Of a stretch of DNA of 60,692 bases, positions 30,491 through 40,483 are shown one piece after another. The position numbers and the translations under genes are program-made. The stretch lies in assembly GCA_902514645.1 (NCBI GenBank), contig CABXRO010000005.1, positions 1 through 60,692 on the forward strand, given 5' to 3'. The notes below the pieces were generated by a model that did not search any database, was not told the DNA's origin, and saw only the letters and a list, made by a program, of their open reading frames with translations. The stretch's first letter is position 1, and the number at the start of each line of letters is the position of its first letter. This stretch comes from an uncultured SAR86 cluster bacterium (GTDB taxonomy: Bacteria; Pseudomonadota; Gammaproteobacteria; Magnimaribacterales; AG-339-G14).

Positions 30491-32086
30491 TTATACTTTA
30501 AGATTTATTACCTCTTTGACAGATCCATCATCTTCTTGAGACCCTTTGTGTCCTCCGCAGATATGAAGATTAATATTAACTTTTTGGCTTGTTATATTTA
30601 TTAAAGAGAAACCGTTTTCCTCTTTGATTTTTAATTTTTCAGTTACCTCAAGAAATTCTGGCTTGTTTGCAACAATTCCTCTAGCTGCAGATGGCCAGGT
30701 ACCTGTAGAACTACTGATAGGGCCGACTAAGGTTGATAATATTGGCTTCCTAAGTAAATAATCTCCACTTTTGACGATTTGATTAGATCCTACAGCGTGA
30801 ATATCGCCAGAAAAAGTAAAGCTACTGTCTTTTCTATCAGATAGACCTTTCAAAAATCTTTGATGTTGTAAAAACCAACCCTTTTGCCATAAATATTTTT
30901 CTGCTTTGGTAGTTAGTTTCCCTTTTTTTCCAGATAAGAGTTCATTCATAATTATTCCCTCCTCTTCATCAGAAGCTACTACGTCTGGATACCATTCTCT
31001 CCACTTTCCTGCTGTGTATCCCAGAGGGTGTGAAGGAATAAATGCAAGGTGCTTTGCTGATGAGTTTTTAAAACGAGATAAAATCCAGTCTTCATTTTTT
31101 GAATTAATCAAACCTGCTTCTTTTCCTCCTAATGACATATCGCCAGCACAATCTGCAAGTAGGCCTTCAAAAAGATTCCCATAGCGAATTCTTCCAATTT
31201 TTCTTTCAGTTGCTTTGTTGGGACAATCTAAAAGAGGAGGATAAAACAAATCAGCCATTCTTTTGAAAGCACTTTTACTAAATTCATTTGCAGGGAAAGT
31301 AACTAAATTTTCTTCAGCATCATCGTTTTCAAAATAATCATGGTCATCGGGTAGAAAGAAGATTGGAATACTTTTGAAGCGTTTTCCATATAGAGATGCT
31401 ATTTGATCATTACCAATATTTTTAAGAACCATTTCATTATGCTCACTTAGTCCATCTTCGTTTCTATTGAAAGACCCGTATAAAAACTTGAGCAAGCTGC
31501 CTATTAAAAATTTTATGAATGCTGATTGCTGTCTACCAAAAGGAGGTAAGTCTCCCCCCCTTAAGTCCCAATATACGTGGTCTCCTATTGCTATTGCTAT
31601 GTCAGGTTTTTTGCTAATACCTTCATCAAACATTTTTTGTCTAAAAGCATAGGGTTTAAAAAATTCCTTTCCTCCAAAAGAAGATCCATCTCCTCCACCA
31701 GCACAAGTAAATGCCATTATTTTTAGATTACTAACTTTTTCATTTTTACTAGGTAAGGTTTTGAGCGGCCAGTCTGGTTCCAATATCTCATCTTTGGAGA
31801 CTAAACAAAGGGAGTAAGTTTTATTGGATCTTAAGTTTTCACAAATAAACTGCCAATGTTTTCCTTCTCTATCTACCTTTGTGCCACTAAAAATCTCTTC
31901 ATCAACTTTAAGAGATACTTCGCTAATTCCTATATTCAGAGATACCGTTGCCGATAATTTTTCACTGCTTGTAGAGCATAATATGTGGAGTACCTTTGGT
32001 TTTCTAAACCAGGAAAATAAAGATCTTGAGGCTAAGAGAACTATTAAAAGGCCAGATAACTTTAAAAAAGTTCTTCTTGAAATCAA
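30491..32086 (-). CDS. PhoD-like metallophosphatase, probable Tat substrate
   Basis: SRRTFLKLSG Tat-type signal; IAIGDHVYWD, PDDHDYFEND, FSGDIHAVG metallophosphatase motifs. Confidence 0.8.
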   Translation of the reverse strand: MISRRTFLKLSGLLIVLLASRSLFSWFRKPKVLHILCSTSSEKLSATVSLNIGISEVSLKVDEEIFSGTKVDREGKHWQFICENLRSNKTYSLCLVSKDEILEPDWPLKTLPSKNEKVSNLKIMAFTCAGGGDGSSFGGKEFFKPYAFRQKMFDEGISKKPDIAIAIGDHVYWDLRGGDLPPFGRQQSAFIKFLIGSLLKFLYGSFNRNEDGLSEHNEMVLKNIGNDQIASLYGKRFKSIPIFFLPDDHDYFENDDAEENLVTFPANEFSKSAFKRMADLFYPPLLDCPNKATERKIGRIRYGNLFEGLLADCAGDMSLGGKEAGLINSKNEDWILSRFKNSSAKHLAFIPSHPLGYTAGKWREWYPDVVASDEEEGIIMNELLSGKKGKLTTKAEKYLWQKGWFLQHQRFLKGLSDRKDSSFTFSGDIHAVGSNQIVKSGDYLLRKPILSTLVGPISSSTGTWPSAARGIVANKPEFLEVTEKLKIKEENGFSLINITSQKVNINLHICGGHKGSQEDDGSVKEVINLKV

Positions 32087-32095
32087 TTTACAAAA

Positions 32096-32530
32096 CTAGC
32101 CTTGAGATGCTTTCAGCTTTTCAAGCATATCTTGCATTTGTTGGTGCAATTTATTGACTGCTTGAAGGGGTCTTATAATAACTTTGAACTCCGTGATTTT
32201 GTTTTCTTCGTTCCAAGTCATTAAATCAATACCATTTACATAAATTCCATCGATCTCTGTTTCAAATTCAAGAACTGCTGAGTTTTCACCAATGATTTCT
32301 TTAATGTATCTAAATTTCGATGGACTTTTTTCATCTAGGATTTCTTTGGGTGAATCTTCCCCTCCGAAAACTCCGCCTGCTGCCATCAAATACATTTTGG
32401 TTATCTCCCTTCCTCTTTGAGGTGTGTAGACTACTGGGGAATAAAAAATACAATCCTCAGCCAAAATCTCATCGTATTTATCTGGATTATCTGATTTGAT
32501 AACCTCGTACCATTTTTCTATCGCATGCAT
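32096..32530 (-). CDS. NTF2-like/SnoaL-type protein
   Basis: IEKWYEVIKSDNPDKYDEILAEDCIFYSPV, 144 aa. Confidence 0.7.
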   Translation of the reverse strand: MHAIEKWYEVIKSDNPDKYDEILAEDCIFYSPVVYTPQRGREITKMYLMAAGGVFGGEDSPKEILDEKSPSKFRYIKEIIGENSAVLEFETEIDGIYVNGIDLMTWNEENKITEFKVIIRPLQAVNKLHQQMQDMLEKLKASQG

Positions 32531-32612
32531 TTTTATCTCCTAATATGAATTCAAAAAATTTTTGAAACTCTATGTTAATCTTAATTCAAACTTTCTTTTT
32601 TTGGGAGAGAAT

Positions 32613-33995
32613 ATGGACGAATTAGTAAAAAAAGGTGCTGTTGAATTAAGTCGACTTATTAAAAATGGAGAAACTTCAAGCGAAGAAGTCGTAAAAGCTC
32701 ATCTGAAGAGAATAAAAGAAGTAAATCCAGAAATTAATGCTATTACAATTTCTTTGGAAGAATCTGCTTTGGAATTAGCTATCAAAAGTGATAATGCCTC
32801 TAAAGAAGAAAAAGCAAGACCTCTTCATGGAGTTCCTTTTACGATAAAAGAAAATATAGATTTTGAAGGCTTGCCTACAACTAATGGGTTACCATTTTTT
32901 GCCGAAGAATTTCCGCCAAAAAACGCTCCTATCGTTGATCGAATGTTGAGTGCTGGAGCTATTCCAATAGGCAGAACCAACTTGCCTGAGATGGGTTTGC
33001 GCTTGGATACCGATAATCCTCTAAGAGGTCGAACATTCAATCCGTGGAATAAAAAATTAACTCCAGGAGGATCAAGCGGTGGAGAAGCGGCGGCAATTGC
33101 AACTGGAATGTCTCCTATTGGACTAGGAAATGATGTTGGTGGTTCTCTTAGAAATCCTGCTTATTGCTGTGGGATAAGTTCAATCAAACCAACTGTAGGC
33201 AGAGTTCCAGGAGTACATAGCGGCGCTATGGAAAATATTGGTTTGATTGCACCTTTTTTGACTGATGGACCGATGGCAAGAAAGGTTGAGGATATTAAAG
33301 CTGGTCTTTCAATTTTAGCAGGCAGACATGTTGATGATCCAAATTCAGTTGACGTTCCATTGGAAGGAAAAATGCCAGAGAAATTTAAAGCTGCCCTAAT
33401 AAAAGAAATAGATGGTATTGAACTTCCACCAGCGACAGTTAAAGAGATTGAAGAAGCTGGAAAAATTCTTTCTGAAAATGGTTGGGATGTTGAGGAAATA
33501 CAGGCTCCAGAATTAGATAAGGTCTTTGACATGTGGGGAGTAATTCTTGCCGAGGGTGGTATGGAACTTGCTCCTAAAGAGCTTTTTAAACCAGAAACTG
33601 CTGCTTATCTAGATAGATGGTCTGAAACTTTCAGTCATATAAATTTGTCAATGGATGAAAAGTTCATTGAGAGATTTAGACTGAGAAAAGTTTGGTCAAA
33701 TTTTCTGAACGAATATCAAGTTTGTATCGGTCCCACTTGGTGTAATTTACCTTGGCAAATTGACACAGATTTAGATCCAAAATTAGGAGATGATGCGCTA
33801 AAAAAAAGTTTTTACTTTATAGCCCCTGCTAATGGCTTGGGATTACCTGCCGTGGCTTTGGCTACTGGTGTTTCTGAGGGTATTCCCACAGGTATTCAAA
33901 TATATGCTGATTTATTCAGAGACGATTTAGCTTTGTTAGCAGCAGAAATAATTGAAAAAGAAAAACCATGTCCTTCGCCAATAAATCCTGTGTAA
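32613..33995 (+). CDS. Amidase
   Basis: GVPFTIKENIDFEGLPTTNG, TPGGSSGGEAAAIATGMSPIGLGNDVGGSLRNPA (amidase signature). RBS GGGAGAG before ATG 32613. Confidence 0.93.
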   Translation: MDELVKKGAVELSRLIKNGETSSEEVVKAHLKRIKEVNPEINAITISLEESALELAIKSDNASKEEKARPLHGVPFTIKENIDFEGLPTTNGLPFFAEEFPPKNAPIVDRMLSAGAIPIGRTNLPEMGLRLDTDNPLRGRTFNPWNKKLTPGGSSGGEAAAIATGMSPIGLGNDVGGSLRNPAYCCGISSIKPTVGRVPGVHSGAMENIGLIAPFLTDGPMARKVEDIKAGLSILAGRHVDDPNSVDVPLEGKMPEKFKAALIKEIDGIELPPATVKEIEEAGKILSENGWDVEEIQAPELDKVFDMWGVILAEGGMELAPKELFKPETAAYLDRWSETFSHINLSMDEKFIERFRLRKVWSNFLNEYQVCIGPTWCNLPWQIDTDLDPKLGDDALKKSFYFIAPANGLGLPAVALATGVSEGIPTGIQIYADLFRDDLALLAAEIIEKEKPCPSPINPV

Positions 33996-34031
33996 GTAAA
34001 ACTTTTAATTTATAATCTTTTTTTTAAAAAA

Positions 34032-34694
34032 ATGATTATAAATTTTCATAACATAGAACTCGAAAGCTCTGAAGATGCATTTCGTCCTACTCTAATAAGC
34101 GAAGAATGTGCTCTGAAAGCTGATTTCAAAAACAAAAAAGTCTTGGATATGGGATGCGGCATTGGGCCTCTTGCAATTTATTTCGCAAAAAATGGAGCTG
34201 CTGAAGTAGATGCTTGTGATATCTATGATAAGCACTTAGAACTTACCAGACTTAATGCAAAACGAAATGATGTTTCAATAAACATTATTGAATCAGACTT
34301 ATTTCAAAATGTGACCAGTAAATACGATTTAATTTGCTGTGATGTTTCAGGAGTATCAAAAAATATTGCCGAAGTAACTGGTTGGTTCCCGACAGAAGTT
34401 CCTAAGGCAGATGATACCGGATCAAATTTGATTGTAAGAGTTGTTGAAGGAAGTCCAGAACATCTTAAGGAAGGTGGCTGTTTAAATATTTGCACAACCT
34501 CTTTTTCAAATATTCAAGAAATTGAAAATACTATGCAAAAATCTTTTCCAGATAAATGGGAGAAGATCTTAGAAAAAGAGGTGCCTTTCTCAAAGCGTTT
34601 GATAGCAAATATAGATTTATTGAAAGATGAAATGTATTTAGAAAAAGATGGAAATTATTTCTGGATATTCTCTATGTACAAGTTAAGTAAATAA
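34032..34694 (+). CDS. Class I SAM-dependent methyltransferase
   Basis: KVLDMGCGIGPLAIYFAKNGAAEVDACDIYDKHLELTRLNAKRN; no clear NPPY (CCDVSG at that position). Confidence 0.8.
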   Translation: MIINFHNIELESSEDAFRPTLISEECALKADFKNKKVLDMGCGIGPLAIYFAKNGAAEVDACDIYDKHLELTRLNAKRNDVSINIIESDLFQNVTSKYDLICCDVSGVSKNIAEVTGWFPTEVPKADDTGSNLIVRVVEGSPEHLKEGGCLNICTTSFSNIQEIENTMQKSFPDKWEKILEKEVPFSKRLIANIDLLKDEMYLEKDGNYFWIFSMYKLSK

Positions 34695-35660
34695 ATTTTT
34701 AAGTTCTTTTAATTGTTCTTCGCTTAACTCACTCATATTTTCAGTATCTAAACATTCTTTTAACTCTTGAGTATTTTTTACCCCCAAAATCACTGAGCTT
34801 ACTTTTTTTATCGAAAGAGCATAACGATGTGCAAGAGATGCTGGAGATTCGCCCCATTCTTTTGCAAGTTCTCTAAAAGGCTCTGCTCTTTCATAATCAT
34901 CAAAGTCAGGTTTGTCTCTTCCTGATGGATGAGGTTCACGATCCATTTTTGACGTTAATGCTCCTGCTTGAACAGCTCTTATAGCTAAAATGGGGATATC
35001 TTTGTCCTGACACTCTTTAAGAATTCTATTTGGGTCGGGTTTTTTACTTATGTAGCCAATAGCTCCAATAGAATTTATCACATTCACTGCGCACTGCATG
35101 GCCTTGGGTTGTTTTTCATGATTTATTGCAGAAATTAAAGCTTCTTCTTCGCCCAACCCTATTCCCCAAGAATCTATCTTTCCTTCAGACTTTAATCTTT
35201 CGAAAGCTGGAATCACAGAATCATAATAACAAGACAAAGAAGTTGTAATTGAATTTCTTAAATCATTTAAAACAGGGAGCTGATAGTCATCCTTGATCAA
35301 TTGAGAGTGTAAAAGGAATAAGTTCACCTTGTCTATTTTCATTCTCTCAAAACTTTCGATAAGAGATTCGTTGAGTCTTTCATAAACTTTATCGTGCGGA
35401 AGAGTGCCCAACTGACACTTGGTTGTAATGTTCAAATCTGATAAATCTCTATCTTTTAAAGCTTCTCCGACGACTAACTCAGCCTCTCCTCTACCATACA
35501 TTGGAGCCATATCGAGATGATTGATACCTGAATCAATCGCATGAAGAACGGTATCAACTGCCTCTTTTCTGGTAGTTTTGCCCCAAACATTTCCTATCCC
35601 GCCTCCACCTAAAGTTAAAGTACTAACTGATCCAAAAGGCGTGAAGTCTCTGTATTTCAT
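34683..35660 (-). CDS. Aldo/keto reductase
   Basis: LDMAPMYGRGEAELVVGEAL, DSWGIGLGEEEAL, SVILGVKNTQEL. Confidence 0.9.
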   Translation of the reverse strand: MKYRDFTPFGSVSTLTLGGGGIGNVWGKTTRKEAVDTVLHAIDSGINHLDMAPMYGRGEAELVVGEALKDRDLSDLNITTKCQLGTLPHDKVYERLNESLIESFERMKIDKVNLFLLHSQLIKDDYQLPVLNDLRNSITTSLSCYYDSVIPAFERLKSEGKIDSWGIGLGEEEALISAINHEKQPKAMQCAVNVINSIGAIGYISKKPDPNRILKECQDKDIPILAIRAVQAGALTSKMDREPHPSGRDKPDFDDYERAEPFRELAKEWGESPASLAHRYALSIKKVSSVILGVKNTQELKECLDTENMSELSEEQLKELKNLFT

Positions 35661-35681
35661 AAGTGTGTCCTAGTAAGAAAT

Positions 35682-36858
35682 TTATTTTGAGATAGCATCG
35701 TATTTATAAAAACTATCCATAATTTTTTTTAGAAAAAATTTCATCACCACGTTTCTGAAAATAGCAAAGAAACCTGAAAGATGGAAAATTGTTGCGTTTC
35801 TGGTGGCAGTTCTTTGTGCACTTGCCGTTCTGTATTTTCTTTTATTCTCATAATCATTAAGTCCTAATTTAACACTATCAAAATAAGAGAGGCTTGAAGC
35901 CAAAACAATACCATCCTCAATAGCCATGGCAGCTCCTTGAGCAACAAACGGTAACATTGGATGAGCGGCATCCCCAAGTAAACTAATTCTTCCTTTACCC
36001 CATTTTTTCATCGGTGTCCTATCGTGTAACCCCCACTTATATAAGCTATCGGGTTTTGTGCTTTCTAAAATGTCTTGAATTTCAGGATGCCAGTCAGAAA
36101 AAATATGCTTAAGTTCAGAGATATCTCCTTTTTCAGACCAATCTTCATTTATCCAGTCGTTTTGTTCTACAAGACATACACAATTTAAAAAATTTCCACC
36201 TTTAACCAAATATTGTACAAAGTGCTTTTTAGGTCCCAGCCAAACTTTGGTATTTTGTTGTAAAAATTTTGAAGATATTTCTTCTTTAGGGACTAGCATT
36301 CGCCATGCTACATTTCCTGTATATCGAGCTTGATCATCCCCCCCAAAGCTTTTTTCTTACAATTGAATGAATCCCATCTGAACCGATCACAACATCCGAA
36401 GGAATCACCCTTTCTTTAGTTTTAATAAAGGCATGATTTGCATCTTCATATAAGTCTAAAATTTCAGAATTTTTTTCAATCTGAATTCCTTCTTTATTGA
36501 TAATTTTTAAAAGAGCTTTTTGTAAATCAGCTCGGTGAATATCGTAATTTGGAGAACCATATATCTTTACTGAAGAATTTTTTAAAGCCCGTTGAGCTAA
36601 AACTTTTCCAGTTCGATAATGAACAAATTGAAAAGCCTCCGGTTCATAAACATCTGCCTGCAATTCCTCCATAACGCCAAGATGTTTGAGTACCTTGTTA
36701 GCATTTGGCGAAAGCTGAATTCCTGCCCCAAGTTCACTTAAAGATTCTGTCTTTTCGTAAATTATTGGTTTGTGCCCTCTTTTTTTCAAAGCCAAAGCAG
36801 CTACCAATCCTCCTATTCCAGCTCCAACAATTGAGATTTCTAATGATTTAGATTTCAT
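35682..36858 (-). pseudogene. FAD-dependent monooxygenase (salicylate hydroxylase-like), split by a frameshift at a G7 tract
   Basis: ORF 36334-36858 (SIVGAGIGGLVAALALKKRG...IGSDGIHSIVRKKLWGG*) and ORF 35682-36299 (LLGDAAHPMLPFVAQGAAMAIEDG) are two parts of one protein. Removing one G from the tract at 36338-36344 restores KKLWGGDDQARYTGNVAWRMLVPKEE. Confidence 0.85.
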
Positions 36859-36870
36859 AAAAATTAACAG

Positions 36871-37320
36871 TTAGAGAACAGGAGAAGAATGATGAATCTT
36901 TATCTTAACTTCTCCTTCTTCAAGACAAAAAACAAATGTGAAAGCAACTAAAGTCGTCTCGATTGATGAGACTGGTTTAAATGAAAACGTACCCATTGCA
37001 GTAGATAAGTTTTTCTCATTTAAAATATTCAATTCTTGGAGATTTATTTTTTCCCATGGCTTTAAAGCGAAGCCGTTATCTTCTGAAAATTTTCCCTTAA
37101 CGAAATAAGATAAAGCATCTTCCAAGCTATTTCTAAATACTTTTTCTTTGGTAAAAGTAGGTTTAAAAAGTATCTCTTGAGTTTTAAAAGCGTAGTGCTT
37201 GGATAAAAATTTCAAAGCTTCTTTTTCAAAATCTTCTTTTTTTGAATAAGCTTTTCCTATCTCAATTACTCCTTTGGTCCATGAATCAAGAAACTCTTTA
37301 ATTTTAGATTCGTTCATCAA
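36871..37320 (-). CDS. Hypothetical NTF2/SnoaL-like protein
   Basis: 149 aa; association-domain-like ending (FVFCLEEGEVKIKIHHSS). Confidence 0.55.
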   Translation of the reverse strand: MMNESKIKEFLDSWTKGVIEIGKAYSKKEDFEKEALKFLSKHYAFKTQEILFKPTFTKEKVFRNSLEDALSYFVKGKFSEDNGFALKPWEKINLQELNILNEKNLSTAMGTFSFKPVSSIETTLVAFTFVFCLEEGEVKIKIHHSSPVL

Positions 37321-37369
37321 ATAATGATAATTAATTTATTTAGGTATTGAAACTTAGTAAGATGAATTC

Positions 37370-38194
37370 ATGAGTACATATAAAGATAAAAAAGTCCTAA
37401 TCACAGGCGCATCAACTGGAATAGGCTTTGCCTTGGCTGAAGAATTAAATAAACGAGGTGCAGAAGTTATTTTAACTGCAAGATCAAAGGATAAATTGCA
37501 TGCACTTGCTAAAAAAATTAAGGAATCTGGTGGAAAAGCGCATGTCTTTATAGAAGATCTTTCTATTCAAGGTTCTGCTGAAGCTTTATACAACAAAATA
37601 AAATCCCAAAATTTATCTATCGATATCTTAATTAACAATGCGGGATACGGTAGATGGGGAGAATTAACTAACTTTGAAAGAGATGATTATGCAGAGATGC
37701 TGCAACTTAATGTTATAACGCTGACAGATCTTTGCCATTTGTATTTGCCAGATATGGTTCGACAAGGTGGTGGTGGCATCATAAATGTTGGCTCTATGGC
37801 CTCTTTAGCACCGATACCATATGCAAGTATTTATTCTTCTTCAAAAGCCTATGTTTTGATGTTCTCTGAGGCCATAAGGTATGAATATCAAGATAAAAAT
37901 ATCAAAGTTATGGCGCTTCTTCCTGGAGGAACTGAATCAGAGTTTGCCCGAGTAGCTACAGAAAAATCTGAGGAACTAACTGAAAGATATCAAAATCGAG
38001 ATAGCTCAGCATCTGGAGTGTCTATGCAAACCTCTCATGATGTTGCTCTTGAATGTCTAGAGGGTTTTGAAAAAGATAAACAATTCGTCTTATGCGGCAG
38101 AAGCAATAGAATTTTGAATTTCGTTACTGGCTTTATGAGCAGAAAAGCTGTTCTTAATTTAACCGGTAAAATGTTTAAACGCATTGCAGGTTAG
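37370..38194 (+). CDS. SDR-family oxidoreductase
   Basis: VLITGASTGIGFALAEEL, NNAGYGRWG, YSSSKAY. Confidence 0.92.
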   Translation: MSTYKDKKVLITGASTGIGFALAEELNKRGAEVILTARSKDKLHALAKKIKESGGKAHVFIEDLSIQGSAEALYNKIKSQNLSIDILINNAGYGRWGELTNFERDDYAEMLQLNVITLTDLCHLYLPDMVRQGGGGIINVGSMASLAPIPYASIYSSSKAYVLMFSEAIRYEYQDKNIKVMALLPGGTESEFARVATEKSEELTERYQNRDSSASGVSMQTSHDVALECLEGFEKDKQFVLCGRSNRILNFVTGFMSRKAVLNLTGKMFKRIAG

Positions 38195-38216
38195 CAAAAA
38201 CTTTAAAAATTTACTT

Positions 38217-38969
38217 TCAGCTCAAATTAGAAGCTATTTCATTCAAATGACTGAAAGTCTCTAAATTAGCTTTCATGATAATTTCCATTTCGGGGACTGT
38301 TTCACTTATATCTCCCATTTTTGTTAATACCATGTGAACGTCATCATGATAAGGAAGCTTGCTCATATCCTCGAGCCAACGACTTAAATTTTTAAAGTCG
38401 CTATAATCAAATAGATTAGTAAATTGCGAATTCAATTGAGCAATTTCAACATAAGCTGAAAAATCGGCAATAGTGACATAGTCTCCTGCAATAAATTTAT
38501 TTTTTTTAAGCCACTGATTTTCTAATGCTTTGAGGGCATTATTAAACATTTTTTGAGACATATTGATTAGGTCTTCTGAAAGCCCCAAGTCAGGTCTTAA
38601 AATTGGTGCAAAATAACCAGTTGATGCCTCTTTAATGCTTCGATGATGATAGTGAAGGTAATGATCGACCTTTCCTCTCAGTTCAGGATCTTCTGGGTAC
38701 AAATCATCCCATTTATGTTTGTTACACAAGTAACACATGATTGCTATCGATTCCGATAACAAATATCCAGTTTTAGGATCTTCCAAGCCGGGAATAGTTC
38801 CATTTGGATATTTTTCCAAAAAAGAAGGATGACGAGTACCATTTTCTTTTGGAGAACCTGGTGCAGTGATAATCAATTCGAAAGGTAATTTTTTATAAAG
38901 CATCATCCATAGAACTGTCCTTACAGCTTGAGACATTGGAACGCCAAAAATTTTAAGTTTACTGCTCAT
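38217..38969 (-). CDS. Glutathione S-transferase family protein
   Basis: KLPFELIITAPGSPKENGTRHPSFLEKYPNGTIPGLEDPKTGYLLSESIAIMCYL; C-terminal FIAGDYVTIADF. Confidence 0.85.
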   Translation of the reverse strand: MSSKLKIFGVPMSQAVRTVLWMMLYKKLPFELIITAPGSPKENGTRHPSFLEKYPNGTIPGLEDPKTGYLLSESIAIMCYLCNKHKWDDLYPEDPELRGKVDHYLHYHHRSIKEASTGYFAPILRPDLGLSEDLINMSQKMFNNALKALENQWLKKNKFIAGDYVTIADFSAYVEIAQLNSQFTNLFDYSDFKNLSRWLEDMSKLPYHDDVHMVLTKMGDISETVPEMEIIMKANLETFSHLNEIASNLS

Positions 38970-38971
38970 TT

Positions 38972-39814
38972 TTAATCAAGATCACTGGCATCATGCCTTT
39001 CAGGAATCGCATTGTCTTCTGGTCCACTTGGAGGTCGCCCTACTCTAGCTCCTCTTTTAAAGGCGGGTCTTTCGGAAATTTCCTCAGCCCAACGAACAAC
39101 GTTTTTGTAAGATTTCACATCTAGAAATTCTGCTGCATTGTATGCATTTTTTAGTACCAAATAACCATACCAAGGATGAATTGCCATATCAGCAATGTTG
39201 TATTCATCTCCGCAAATGAATTTTCTATTTTCTAAATTTTTATCTAAGACGTCCAACTGACGTTTAACTTCCATGGCAAAATGATTAATGGGATATTCAA
39301 ATTTTTCTGGAGCATAGGCATAAAAGTGTCCAAATCCTCCACCTAAGTATGGAGCGCTTCCCATTTGCCAAAAAAGCCAAGACATGCATTCAGCCTTAGC
39401 AGCTGGATCGTTTGGAATGAACTCCCCAAACTTCTCAGCAAGGTAAACCAAAATTGCGCCAGATTCAAAAACTCTCGTATGCGGCTCTGAACCTCTATCT
39501 AAGAGAGCAGGGATTTTAGAATTTGGATTTATTCCAACAAAACCACTTCCAAATTGATCGCCGTTTCCTATATTAATTAGATATGCATCATACTCCGCGC
39601 CTTCGTATCCTAAAGCCAAAAGTTCTTCTAGAAGAACAGTGACCTTAACTCCATTTGGAGTTCCAAGTGAATAGAGTTGTATGGGATGTTTTCCCACAGG
39701 CAAATCTTTATCATGCGTTGCACCAGAAATCGGTCTGTTTATATTTGCAAATTTACCGCCACTTTCTTGATCCCAAGTCCATACTTTTGGGGGTGAATAC
39801 TTTTCATCTGACAT
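38972..39814 (-). CDS. yghU: YghU-like glutathione-dependent disulfide-bond oxidoreductase
   Basis: INRPISGATHDKDLPVGKHPIQLYSLGTPNGVKVTVLLEELLALG...NPNSKIPALLDR...FGEFIPND. Confidence 0.9.
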   Translation of the reverse strand: MSDEKYSPPKVWTWDQESGGKFANINRPISGATHDKDLPVGKHPIQLYSLGTPNGVKVTVLLEELLALGYEGAEYDAYLINIGNGDQFGSGFVGINPNSKIPALLDRGSEPHTRVFESGAILVYLAEKFGEFIPNDPAAKAECMSWLFWQMGSAPYLGGGFGHFYAYAPEKFEYPINHFAMEVKRQLDVLDKNLENRKFICGDEYNIADMAIHPWYGYLVLKNAYNAAEFLDVKSYKNVVRWAEEISERPAFKRGARVGRPPSGPEDNAIPERHDASDLD

Positions 39815-39856
39815 TGGACCTCTCCGTTTTTTCTTGATTGAATTAATTATACTTAG

Positions 39857-40483
39857 TCATTCGTTCTGCATGCTAGGTCTTGAAGAAACCTCCTCATACC
39901 ATCGCTTCAGATTCTTTAAATCTTCATCTGGTTTTAAATCTACCATTTCAGAAGCAAAATCTACTGCCGATACTAGAGAAATGTCTGCAATAGTAAAGCG
40001 TTCTCCTGCGACAAAACTATTTGAACTAAATTCTTGATTTAACCTCTGATAAAAAGATCTAACATTTTTATCGCTTGCTGCTTTTGCATCAGGTATTTGA
40101 TCAAACAGATCCAAACTACCTACTATGGGGCCGTTTACCCAAGAAATTCCTATTTGGGTCCAAAGTTCGAATTCGATATGCCTATTTCGACTTTCAATGT
40201 AGGCAATTTCATAAGCGCCTTTACCAAACAAATTAGGCTCAGGCTTTATAAGTTCCAAGTAACGACAAATGGCAACAGATTCAGAGATACATTCACCATT
40301 ATCAAGTTCCAGCACAGGAATCTTTCCGCTGGGATTTTTGATTAAAAACTCAGGAGTTTTGTGTTCTCTTTTTGTCATATCGCAATTTATAAGTTCCAAT
40401 TCAATGTCCTTCTCATGAGCAAATATTTTTACTCTTCGGGGGTTCGGGGCTTTTGGAAAATCATGCAGTTTCATTTTTTTCAT
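39857..40483 (-). CDS. Glutathione S-transferase family protein
   Basis: MKLHDFPKAPNPRRVKIFAHEKDIELELINCDMTKREHKTPEFLIKNPSGKIPVLELDNGECISESVAICRYLE. Confidence 0.9.
   Translation of the reverse strand: MKKMKLHDFPKAPNPRRVKIFAHEKDIELELINCDMTKREHKTPEFLIKNPSGKIPVLELDNGECISESVAICRYLELIKPEPNLFGKGAYEIAYIESRNRHIEFELWTQIGISWVNGPIVGSLDLFDQIPDAKAASDKNVRSFYQRLNQEFSSNSFVAGERFTIADISLVSAVDFASEMVDLKPDEDLKNLKRWYEEVSSRPSMQNE

Noticed and set aside
34032-34694. Possible N5-glutamine or RNA methyltransferase identity for the SAM methyltransferase
   Set aside because: The expected NPPY motif is not present (CCDVSG instead), so only a general methyltransferase call is supportable.
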